Source of the DNA: Paludibacter sp. | GTDB taxonomy: Bacteria > Bacteroidota > Bacteroidia > Bacteroidales > Paludibacteraceae | Length of the DNA: 64,000 nucleotides | Direction of reading: 5' to 3' | NCBI RefSeq assembly: GCF_009712605.1 | Contig: NZ_WASO01000014.1 | Span: 62,001-126,000, forward strand | In this document: piece after piece, positions 6,652 to 14,498 of the stretch | How positions within the stretch are numbered: position 1 is the first letter of the stretch | How the letters are laid out: the number at the start of each line of letters is the position of its first letter | Position numbers and translations under genes: made by a program | The notes under the pieces: generated by a model | Told to the model about the DNA's origin: nothing | What the model saw: the letters and a program-made list of their open reading frames with translations, nothing else | Databases searched by the model: none

Positions 6652-8685
6652 TTAATATTCCAGCAATTCTTTTGCCGCCTTATAAATGCGTTCCTCGTTT
6701 GGTAGAATGGCCTGTTCAAAAACCGGATGAAAGCCAACCGGCGTAAATGTAGAACCGACCCGTTGGATGGGCGCGTCAAGATATCGGAACATCTCGGTTC
6801 CGATCGTGGCAGCAAGTTCAGCCCCGAAGCCGGAAAACACCTTGTCTTCATGCACAACAATCACCTTGCCTGTTTTTTTTACCGATTCAAACAAAGTCTG
6901 TTTGTCGAGGGGAATGAGAGAGCGGATATCAATCACTTCAATATTTCCTATGTTTTCTTTAGCAAGACGTTCTGCTACTTTCAGGCAAAGATGAGTTGTA
7001 TTCCCGTATGTAATCAGGGTCGCATCATCGCCTGTCCTGCGAATACGTGCTTTACCAAAGGGAACTTCAAAGTCATCGGGAACGACCGTAGCTGCTTCCA
7101 CCGCATTGTACAATGCCTTGGGTTCCAGGAATAGGGTAAATCCTTTGGATCGCATTGCAGTGCGCAACAAACCCGCTGCATCGTCGGCAAAAGAAGGATA
7201 GACAATGCGGGCTCCGGGCAATGTCGACAACGCCCCTTCAACATTCTGGGAATGATACAATCCTCCGCCTATATATCCTCCGGAGGCAAGGCGCAAAGTG
7301 ATATTAGGCGTAAATTGCCCGTTGCTTCGCCAATATTCATGGGTACATTCAACATACTGTTCCACTGCCGGCCAGAAATAGTCTGCAAATTCGGCTCCCT
7401 CTATTACAATATGAATTTTGGGGTCGAAGCGGCACATCCCATTCGCGGATCCAACAATAAAGTCTTCCGCAATAGGCGCATTGAATACGCGTTTGCTACC
7501 AAACTCCTTCTGCAAACCCTTTGTCACGTTAAAGACGCCTCCCTTATCCCTGTTAGCCACGTCCTGTCCCCAAAGAAAGGTGTCGGGATTATGACGGAAT
7601 TCGCTTTTTAATGTTTCGTTGATAGCCGTCACCAGATTCGTCTTTTCTCCGGCTTCGTTATGCGTGCCGTCACGATATTTTGCCGGGAGATAGGGTTCGG
7701 GCAATACGAAATCCAGTACGGTAGACGGATCGGGATCGGGAGCCATAATGGCGTTGCGATTGGCAATACTGAGTTCTTTCTTAACTTCGGCTTCTATCGC
7801 CAACAATTCTTCTTCTGTGAAACGATTGTAACGCAGCAACATGCGGCGAAATTTAAGTAGCGGATCGGCAGCTTTTACATACGACAACTCATATTCATCC
7901 CGGTATAGTGACTGGTTATCTGAATTGGAATGAGAGCCGATACGTACGCAATTGGCATGCACAATCACAGGAGAACCCGTCTCGATGGCATGTGCACGGG
8001 CCTCGGCCATGGCATTCATCGAGTCGAACACGTCCTTGCCGTTGCAATAAATGATTTTCAGATTTTTGAATCCTGAAAAATTTTCGGCCACTTTTCGGTT
8101 CGCCGTTTGATCTTTCTTTGGTACCGATATTCCGTAGCCATTATCCTGTATCACAAAAATTACCGGGAGTTTCTCGGTGCTCGCCCCATTAATTGCTTCA
8201 TAAACATATCCTTCCGAAACGGTAGCTTCGCCAATAGACGTGATTGCCACTCCCGTATGATTATAATAGGCCATAGCGCGGGCTACACCTACGGCATGCA
8301 TGGCTTGCGTGCCTACGGCAGAAGAAATATTCTCGATATGCCATTCTATTTTAGAAAAATGGTTGGACATATGCCTGCCGCCACTTGTGAGATCCGTCGC
8401 TTTGGAAATGCCGTTCAAAATGATCTCTTCCGCAGTCATTCCGGCTGACAAGGCGGTCAGCATATCGCGATAATACGGGAATAAAAAATCCTGACCACGG
8501 ACGAATGTTTGTCCGATGGCTAACTGAATTCCATCATGCCCTGCATAAGGAGCATGAAATGACCACCCGAGCGATTGACGCTGATGCATCGGAGCTTTTT
8601 CGTCGATAGCCCGTCCCAGTGTCAGCAGGTGATACCATTTTTGAAGTATGTCTTTATCTGTGTTATATATATCCAATGTTTTCAT
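6652..8685 (-). CDS. 2-oxoacid dehydrogenase E1, fused alpha and beta subunits
   Basis: The protein is 677 residues: an alpha half (about 1-325) joined to a beta half (about 345-677), together the thiamine-diphosphate E1 that decarboxylates a 2-oxoacid and acylates the lipoyl arm of E2. The alpha half shows the ThDP motif region SIGEATVSEG to IQDNGYGIS. The beta half shows GGYIGGGLYHSQ, EPKALYN and VIVVHED. Fused E1 of this form is common in Bacteroidota and is usually annotated as branched-chain (2-oxoisovalerate) dehydrogenase; a pyruvate or acetoin substrate cannot be excluded. The gene follows E2 with 207 bp of repeat-filled DNA between. Confidence 0.92.
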   Translation of the reverse strand: MKTLDIYNTDKDILQKWYHLLTLGRAIDEKAPMHQRQSLGWSFHAPYAGHDGIQLAIGQTFVRGQDFLFPYYRDMLTALSAGMTAEEIILNGISKATDLTSGGRHMSNHFSKIEWHIENISSAVGTQAMHAVGVARAMAYYNHTGVAITSIGEATVSEGYVYEAINGASTEKLPVIFVIQDNGYGISVPKKDQTANRKVAENFSGFKNLKIIYCNGKDVFDSMNAMAEARAHAIETGSPVIVHANCVRIGSHSNSDNQSLYRDEYELSYVKAADPLLKFRRMLLRYNRFTEEELLAIEAEVKKELSIANRNAIMAPDPDPSTVLDFVLPEPYLPAKYRDGTHNEAGEKTNLVTAINETLKSEFRHNPDTFLWGQDVANRDKGGVFNVTKGLQKEFGSKRVFNAPIAEDFIVGSANGMCRFDPKIHIVIEGAEFADYFWPAVEQYVECTHEYWRSNGQFTPNITLRLASGGYIGGGLYHSQNVEGALSTLPGARIVYPSFADDAAGLLRTAMRSKGFTLFLEPKALYNAVEAATVVPDDFEVPFGKARIRRTGDDATLITYGNTTHLCLKVAERLAKENIGNIEVIDIRSLIPLDKQTLFESVKKTGKVIVVHEDKVFSGFGAELAATIGTEMFRYLDAPIQRVGSTFTPVGFHPVFEQAILPNEERIYKAAKELLEY

Positions 8686-8774
8686 ACGATAATAATTTAT
8701 TTTTCAAAGGTCGTATGGAACTCCATGTTACTGTATTATCATTCGCTTTGGTGCGATCCAAAACATGTTCGTTT
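8683..8774 (-). repeat. Intergenic hairpin repeat, copy 2
   Basis: Upstream of the E1 gene and beginning at its ATG, this unit shares with copy 1 the segment ATAATAATTT, a CATGTTnCTG block and AACATGTTCGTTTC at the far end. It abuts copy 3. Confidence 0.6.
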
Positions 8775-8888
8775 CATACTATAATGATTTTTTCATTTAA
8801 CGAATCATGAAACTTCGTGTTGCTGAATTATTTTCCGATAGCTATCGGAATCTCTTTCTGGTTGTAAGTCAACATGATAGTTTCGTGA
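8775..8888 (-). repeat. Intergenic hairpin repeat, copy 3, with internal palindrome
   Basis: A third copy in tandem with copy 2 has the start CATACTATAATGATTTTTT, a GTGTTGCTGAA block and a distal TCAACATGATAGTTTCGTG. Its loop carries an 18-bp perfect palindrome at 8833-8850 (core CCGATAGCTATCGG) like that at 4345-4362. On the transcript its ATG would open a 12-codon reading frame (MKRTCFGSHQSE), which is probably untranslated. Confidence 0.55.
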
Positions 8889-8892
8889 TACT

Positions 8893-10143
8893 TTACTTTG
8901 AATCCCAATTTTCAAGATATTCGGCAATATGGAGTAAAAATTTGCCTCCCAAAGCGCCGTTCACAATCCGGTGATCATATGAGAGCGATAAAATCATTTT
9001 GTGCCGTATGGCTATCACGTCGCCATCGACAGTTTCGAGTACCGCCGGTTGTTTGACAATATAACCGACACCAAGAATAGCTACCTGCGGCTGGTTAATA
9101 ATCGGCGTTCCTGCAATATTCTTGAAAGTACCGAAATTGGTAATGGTAAACGTTCCTCCCTGGATGTCATCGACTTTCAGTTTGTTTGCACGGGCATTTC
9201 CGGCCAGAGAGTCCATTGTATGAGCCAGGCCGCTGATACTCAATTTATCTGCATCGTGCACAACGGGAACCACCAGATTGCCATCATCGAGTGCCACTGC
9301 AATGCCGATATTGATATGTTTTTTCAGAATCATACGATACCCTTCAACCGAGGCGTTGACTTGCGGATAAGCTATCAACGCTTTCGTCGTAGCTTCTACT
9401 ATTGCCGGCATATAGGTCAGGCTAATGCCTTCGTGTTTCAGGAATGAGTCCTTGTTGCGTTTACGCCATTCCACCAGTTTGGTAACATCCACCTCAACGA
9501 AGGTCGTAACATGTGGCGAGGTCTTTTTAGACAGCACCATATGGTCGGCAATGATGCGCCGTACAGGATCCATTTCCACTATTTGGTCTTCGTCGCTACT
9601 TACAACCGGTGTTTGTACCCTTTGTTCCACAACAGGTTCAGGTTTTTTCGCTACTGTAACAGAGGGAGCCTTGACTCCATCTTTCGTTTGTGTTATATAT
9701 CTCTGAATATCTTTTTTACTCAAACGGCCTAAATACCCGCTACCCTGAATCTTGTCCAACTCGTCCATAGGTATGTTTGCCTCGTTTGCCAATCGAAGGA
9801 CAACGGGCGAATACCATTTTTCTTCTTTTGTCTCGACGGGAGCGATTTCAATAGTAGCCGATGAAGTATCGGGTGATGTATCTTGCTCCCCGGTATTTTC
9901 TCCTTCTATCTGCATTACCATAACAACCGTACCGACAGAAACCGTATCGCCTTCGCTGAAAAGGATTTTCAATACCATTCCTTCCACCGGTGAGGGAATT
10001 TCGGCATTCACTTTAGCGGTAGTAACCTCAAATAGAATATCGTCTTCCTTAACGGTATCACCCACTTTGACAGACCATGCCACGATCGTTCCTTCTGTAA
10101 TACTTTCGCCCAGTTTGGGCATTTTAATATCGAATGTTGTCAT
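8893..10143 (-). CDS. Dihydrolipoamide acyltransferase (E2 component)
   Basis: The product is 416 residues. The N-terminal lipoyl domain has the modified lysine at K44 (EVTTAKVNAE). An alanine/proline/glutamate-rich linker leads to a peripheral subunit-binding domain at about 110-150 (VVLRLANEANIPMDEL), and the catalytic acyltransferase domain starts near 185. The active-site stretch near the C-terminus reads SYDHRIVNGALGG, where the family normally has H-x-x-x-D-G; here the aspartate is asparagine. E2 carries acyl groups from E1 to CoA. Its start overlaps the end of the lipoate ligase gene by 20 bp, so the two are translationally coupled. Confidence 0.92.
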   Translation of the reverse strand: MTTFDIKMPKLGESITEGTIVAWSVKVGDTVKEDDILFEVTTAKVNAEIPSPVEGMVLKILFSEGDTVSVGTVVMVMQIEGENTGEQDTSPDTSSATIEIAPVETKEEKWYSPVVLRLANEANIPMDELDKIQGSGYLGRLSKKDIQRYITQTKDGVKAPSVTVAKKPEPVVEQRVQTPVVSSDEDQIVEMDPVRRIIADHMVLSKKTSPHVTTFVEVDVTKLVEWRKRNKDSFLKHEGISLTYMPAIVEATTKALIAYPQVNASVEGYRMILKKHINIGIAVALDDGNLVVPVVHDADKLSISGLAHTMDSLAGNARANKLKVDDIQGGTFTITNFGTFKNIAGTPIINQPQVAILGVGYIVKQPAVLETVDGDVIAIRHKMILSLSYDHRIVNGALGGKFLLHIAEYLENWDSK

Positions 10144-10807
10144 TGTTGTTCATTTTTAATCGTTCAATTTCTGCAATATCTTGATTGTTCAATAAATAGT
10201 TTTCTCCCGAAAAATGTTTCATAATCAGGTGCTTGAATTGCTCTATCTGCATAGACCCCGATAGATGCTCACTAATATTGGTTACCGGGCATTTTACCGA
10301 TCTCAGATATGTTCTCGGATCAGTATCCGGACTATCCAATACTTTTTCAAGCACGAATAAATCAGTCGAGAATAATAACGAGGCATGAAACATTGTCCTG
10401 TCTTTGTAAATATACTGGGCACTCCCCGAAATTTTCAATCCATTTATAGTCAAACCCAAACGTTTGTCGGGTTGTGCCTGTATCCCTATTGTTGCCAGAA
10501 AGTCGATAATCAGTTGGGGATATTTATTGAAATCGGGTTTCTTGTTGCTTTCAATAAATGTCAGATTCACATTCCCCAAATCATGATATACGGCTCCTCC
10601 TCCCGAAATTCTTCGTCCTATTTTTATCCGGTGCTGATCTGCAAAATCCACATTCACTTCTGTCCGCACATTCTGATGTTTTCCTATGATGACAGATGGT
10701 TCGTTTTGCCACATCATAAAAACACCTTCTGAACTGTGCTGCAGCAAATACTTTTCAGCAGCTATATTAAAATAAGGGTCTGTATAAGGGTTGTTTATAC
10801 ATATCAT
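10124..10807 (-). CDS. lplA: Lipoate-protein ligase A, short form without accessory domain
   Basis: The product is 227 residues with the catalytic domain only: RRISGGGAVYHDLGN (lipoate/AMP loop) and LKISGSAQ with the catalytic lysine. Full-length E. coli-type LplA has an extra C-terminal domain of about 80-100 residues, absent here as in split or short ligases. It would attach lipoate to K44 of the E2 encoded immediately downstream, a clear functional link. It begins 14 bp after the lipoamide dehydrogenase stop codon and overlaps the E2 gene by 20 bp, so it is part of one operon. Confidence 0.88.
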   Translation of the reverse strand: MICINNPYTDPYFNIAAEKYLLQHSSEGVFMMWQNEPSVIIGKHQNVRTEVNVDFADQHRIKIGRRISGGGAVYHDLGNVNLTFIESNKKPDFNKYPQLIIDFLATIGIQAQPDKRLGLTINGLKISGSAQYIYKDRTMFHASLLFSTDLFVLEKVLDSPDTDPRTYLRSVKCPVTNISEHLSGSMQIEQFKHLIMKHFSGENYLLNNQDIAEIERLKMNNNDNIRY

Positions 10808-10821
10808 AACGGGTTGTTTGA

Positions 10822-12168
10822 CTATAAAAACAGACTTTCGTGTATGATTTCGCCAACCGTAGGGTGGGGGAAAACAATTTGTTTAAACTCGTCTACGGTA
10901 AATTTTCGTTCTATGGCAATGCCCGCCACTACGATGAGTTCTGATACCGGATTACCCATAAGATGGCAGCCAATGATTTGTTCCTGTTCATTGATTATCA
11001 ACTTACAAAGTCCGTTTCCGGCTTCGTTTTCGGCAACAAACCGGCCGGAATAGGCCATTGGCAGTTTTAATATGCTGTATCTTATATTTCCCGCTATCAG
11101 TTCTTCCTCCGTCTTGCCTATTCCGGCTATTTCCGGATTGGTATAAACCACTGCCGGGATGGCATCGTACGACATTCGGTCTGAGAGGCCTAAAATATGG
11201 TTAATAGCGACATCGGATTCCCGCATGGCCGTGTGGGCCAACATGGAAAATCCGGTAATGTCTCCACAGGCATATACATTGGGATTCGATGTCTGCATAT
11301 ATTCATTCACGTTCGCGCCATTGGACCTCAATTCGATATTCAATTTTTCCAGACCAGGCATGTTCAGTACGGCTTTCCGTCCAACACAAACCAATATTTT
11401 GTCCGCTTCGAGTGTGTTTGTCTTTCCCTGTTGTTCTATTGTGATGCCGGTTTTACTTACTTCCGTCACTTTAGCATTGAGATAAAACGAGATACCTTTT
11501 TTTGTGTATTCAGTCCGGAGCATGGCTGATGTTTCTTTGTCCATTGCGCCCAATATTTCAGGCATCATCTCAATAACATGCACTTTTACTCCCATGCAAT
11601 TAAAAAAAGAGGCGAATTCCATTCCGATTACGCCGCCGCCTATAATGGCAAGTGATTGAGGAGTTGTCGTATTGTCCAGAGCTTCTTTCGAAGTCCAATA
11701 ATCGACCGTTGAAAGCCCTTTGATAGGAGGTATCACAACATCGGAACCATTACAAAGCAAAAGATAACGCACATTGTATTGTTCATTATTACACACGATG
11801 CAGATCATCTCTTTTGCGTTTTCTATAGAGGCTTCGCCTTCGATGATTGAAACGCCGGCGGCAATCAGTTTCATTTTGACTCCGGCCGTTAGTTTCTTCA
11901 CAACTTTGTTTTTACGGCCAATGATTTTATCCAGAGCAAACGAAGGAGTACATTCAATATTGATTCCATATTTGGATGATCCTTTGGCATTGTCTGATAA
12001 TTTGGCGGAATAGAGTAAAGTTTTGGAAGGAATACATCCCTCGTTAAGACATACTCCTCCAATGTCTTTTTTCTCGAATAGAACTGTTTTCAGACCGTTT
12101 GTGGCCGCTCTTTCGGCTGCATTGTAACCGGCAGGTCCTCCGCCGATGATTGCTATATCGTATTCCAT
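10822..12168 (-). CDS. lpdA: Dihydrolipoyl dehydrogenase (E3)
   Basis: The product is 448 residues from ATG 12168 (MEYDIAIIGGGPAG). The FAD-binding GGGPAG lies at 9-14 and the redox-active cysteines are C40 and C45 in GGVCLNEGC. The NAD-binding IIGGGVIGMEFAS follows in the middle, and the C-terminal interface ends with FPHPTVGE supplying the catalytic histidine/glutamate pair. It reoxidises the lipoyl groups of E2. It is the first gene of the operon lpdA-lplA-E2-E1-flavodoxin, with a TATATTTG promoter box 30 bp upstream. Confidence 0.94.
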   Translation of the reverse strand: MEYDIAIIGGGPAGYNAAERAATNGLKTVLFEKKDIGGVCLNEGCIPSKTLLYSAKLSDNAKGSSKYGINIECTPSFALDKIIGRKNKVVKKLTAGVKMKLIAAGVSIIEGEASIENAKEMICIVCNNEQYNVRYLLLCNGSDVVIPPIKGLSTVDYWTSKEALDNTTTPQSLAIIGGGVIGMEFASFFNCMGVKVHVIEMMPEILGAMDKETSAMLRTEYTKKGISFYLNAKVTEVSKTGITIEQQGKTNTLEADKILVCVGRKAVLNMPGLEKLNIELRSNGANVNEYMQTSNPNVYACGDITGFSMLAHTAMRESDVAINHILGLSDRMSYDAIPAVVYTNPEIAGIGKTEEELIAGNIRYSILKLPMAYSGRFVAENEAGNGLCKLIINEQEQIIGCHLMGNPVSELIVVAGIAIERKFTVDEFKQIVFPHPTVGEIIHESLFL

Positions 12169-12197
12169 AATTACATTGATTTTCTTGAGTAGAATCA

Positions 12198-12205
12198 CAA
12201 ATATA
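12198..12205 (-). promoter_or_regulatory. -7 box (TATATTTG) of the lpdA operon
   Basis: This is a perfect match to the Bacteroidota -7 consensus TAnnTTTG, 29 bp upstream of the lpdA ATG. No clear -33 TTTG is seen at the expected spacing. Confidence 0.45.
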
Positions 12206-12398
12206 AACAGGATTACAGCGATTGATAAAAACGGGATGTTCTTTTACGGACTATTAGAACTTAAGGTTGCCCTTCAAAAAAATATTTATCTTACTGTAGT
12301 AAACGAATGAACGGGGAGAAATAGATGGGAGTCGTACGGAAGACTGAAATGTGTAAAAAAGAGGAGCAGAGGTTCGGGATTTGTTGAGGCAGCTCGTT

Positions 12399-12440
12399 AA
12401 AAACAAAGGACTTGCAATGTGTGTCGCAAGTCCTTTGTTT
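12399..12440 (-). terminator. Terminator of the TPR gene
   Basis: A perfect 15-bp stem (AAACAAAGGACTTGC with its complement at 12426-12440) is followed on the minus strand by TTTGTTTTT. It lies about 90 bp beyond the TPR gene stop and upstream of the lpdA promoter. I see nothing else in the 360 bp between these genes. Confidence 0.75.
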
Positions 12441-12528
12441 TTTATTGATATAAAGCTACGGAGAATGGATCTTTCCAAAAGTTGAGCGTCATTTTGATGG
12501 CTAAAAATTAGATTAAGTCAAGCTTAAT

Positions 12529-14214
12529 TTACTTATAAGGCAAACGGGAAATCAATATCTTTTCGGGACGGTTTTCGGGTTCTGTGTCGTAACTGTAGTA
12601 AATGGCAGAGGCCCATTCATCAGGCTTGGATACCTTGGGGCCTAAGGTGATTTGTTTTACTAATTTGCGGATATTCACCAGTTCTATGTACACCTTAGGC
12701 GGATTGGTCTCACGGTCGCATTTTTTCTCGAACTCGACTCCTTTTATGACCAGCCGTATCTCATTCTCGTTTTTGTAAGCATCGCTTTTGAACAAAAAGG
12801 CAATACTATTCAGGTATTTCTCCAGAACCGAACGATCTTCTCCCTTATATTCGGTGACTTTCTCTTTTAGCTCTTGCATCAATGTATTCAACCCGTCTTC
12901 TATCGCCTTCTCTGCGCCAGGAATATGGAAATTCGGTTTAGTGATATCGTGATCCCAATAGGCTACCCGGTAGAAATTAATATCGTCTTCAATCTTTCTA
13001 TTGTTTTCTTTTTGCCCCTTTGTTAACAACAAATTAATCTCCTCGATAAAATCTTTCATCTTTAAAGTAATGGCACAACCTCGAGCCTCAACTCCGTTTT
13101 CCTTGCCATAAAAGCGCCACAGATTCAAATCATCGTGTTTAGTCTCTGCAACGAAACTACCAATAAACGGCTTTGGTGCAAATGGTGCGGCAATCAAACC
13201 ATCCGGTTTACAATTAAAAGATTGGTATTGCAAATAATTAAAAAGCTCGGTTCCTTCCGAAGTATCGTTCAGAAAGCTACCTTCCGAAATCCGGAATAGG
13301 CTATTTCCCTCCAAAATCAACTTCCGGAGAACCGACAATCCTGTATAATGGGTAATACAACCTTCAGTAATCAATAAGAGTTTTTTAATTTTTGAAGTTA
13401 AATCTCCAATAGCCGCAATCTCTTTATCTTTTATTTTTTCACGAATTTCTTCAATAAAATCTTTAGCTCTCTTTGCCCAGAGATCATCTTTTTCATTTGT
13501 AAGATCTAAATATTTTTCAAAGTCTTTGATGCATGCATCTAAATTTTTTCCACTAGCTCTTCTTTCTAGACCTCTATTATAATAAGGATCGGGTATGTTA
13601 GGATTTAATTCTATAGCCTTCCCATAATCTGCTATGGCTTCATCGGGGTGTCCTTTATTTTTCCACGCTATGCCTCGATTATTATAAGCATCACAAAATT
13701 CAGGTCTCAATTCTATGGCTCTAGTATAATCTGCTATGGCTTTATCGTATTCCCCTTTTTCTCGCCATTCATTTGCTCTATTATAATAAGCACTTACATA
13801 AGATGGGTTCAGTTTTATCACCTGACTGTGATCAATAATAGCTTTATCATATATACCTTTATTGTTCCACGAGTTTCCTCGATTATTATAAGCATTTACA
13901 TGATTAGGCTTTATTTCGATGGCTTTGCTGTAATCGGCAATAGCTTTATCATAGTCGCCTTTATTGTACCATAAATTTCCCCGATTATAATATGCAGAAC
14001 TAAACTCAGGGTCTATTTCTATGGCCTTGTTGTAATCGGCTATTGCTTGATCATAGTCGTTCCAATCATCAAAAGCCATACCTCGACTATTATACAATCT
14101 CGCATCCTTATGCTGTTCTAATACCTCATTGGTCAATAAATCGATTACCGCTTGGTATTGATTCTTATAATACAGTTCATTTGCCTGTTTTAATAGTTCT
14201 TCGGGTGTTGCCAT
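12529..14214 (-). CDS. TPR-repeat protein with C-terminal DUF2971-like domain
   Basis: The product is about 561 residues from ATG 14214 (MATPEELLKQ). Residues about 30-260 hold six to seven consecutive 34-residue TPR units with the pattern YNRGNLWYNKGDYDKAIADY. A linker near 260-300 leads to a C-terminal domain of about 260 residues that begins HYTGLSVLRKLILEG and contains FLNDTSEG, as in DUF2971 proteins, which are often linked to mobile or defence loci. There is no signal peptide, so it is cytoplasmic. It is a single-gene unit with its own terminator. The function is unknown; TPRs imply a protein partner. Confidence 0.85.
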   Translation of the reverse strand: MATPEELLKQANELYYKNQYQAVIDLLTNEVLEQHKDARLYNSRGMAFDDWNDYDQAIADYNKAIEIDPEFSSAYYNRGNLWYNKGDYDKAIADYSKAIEIKPNHVNAYNNRGNSWNNKGIYDKAIIDHSQVIKLNPSYVSAYYNRANEWREKGEYDKAIADYTRAIELRPEFCDAYNNRGIAWKNKGHPDEAIADYGKAIELNPNIPDPYYNRGLERRASGKNLDACIKDFEKYLDLTNEKDDLWAKRAKDFIEEIREKIKDKEIAAIGDLTSKIKKLLLITEGCITHYTGLSVLRKLILEGNSLFRISEGSFLNDTSEGTELFNYLQYQSFNCKPDGLIAAPFAPKPFIGSFVAETKHDDLNLWRFYGKENGVEARGCAITLKMKDFIEEINLLLTKGQKENNRKIEDDINFYRVAYWDHDITKPNFHIPGAEKAIEDGLNTLMQELKEKVTEYKGEDRSVLEKYLNSIAFLFKSDAYKNENEIRLVIKGVEFEKKCDRETNPPKVYIELVNIRKLVKQITLGPKVSKPDEWASAIYYSYDTEPENRPEKILISRLPYK

Positions 14215-14350
14215 AGCATTGGATTTATAGTATCGGGCATTTGCATTAGATTCAATTTGCATTGCAAACTTAGTTTTTATTTTTAACAAAAAAATAAAAA
14301 CGTCGGGTTTTGTAATGCTATCTTTGGTTTTCTAAGCAATCAAACGCGCT

Positions 14351-14409
14351 GTTCATCGTAGCGTGTAAAGCAGATTGGAGTTCGGCGTATGGCTCTGCCT
14401 ACGCCGAAC
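14351..14409 (+). repeat. REP-like element (RAYT-associated), copy A
   Basis: A 59-bp element has a 10-bp perfect hairpin (GTTCGGCGTA at 14380-14389 with 14400-14409). Its reverse complement recurs at 27557-27615 with only two differences. It lies between the TPR gene start and the TonB-receptor gene end. Confidence 0.8.
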
Positions 14410-14498
14410 CGGGGTTCCTGACAAAAAATCAAGATGACTTCAGTAAATAATTTTGACGACTACCAGATTAAGAAATTTGGTAAACGGAGAATCAACAT

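Noticed and set aside
12254-12478. Short minus-strand frame between lpdA and the TPR gene
   Set aside because: It runs through a terminator hairpin and has no protein-like pattern.
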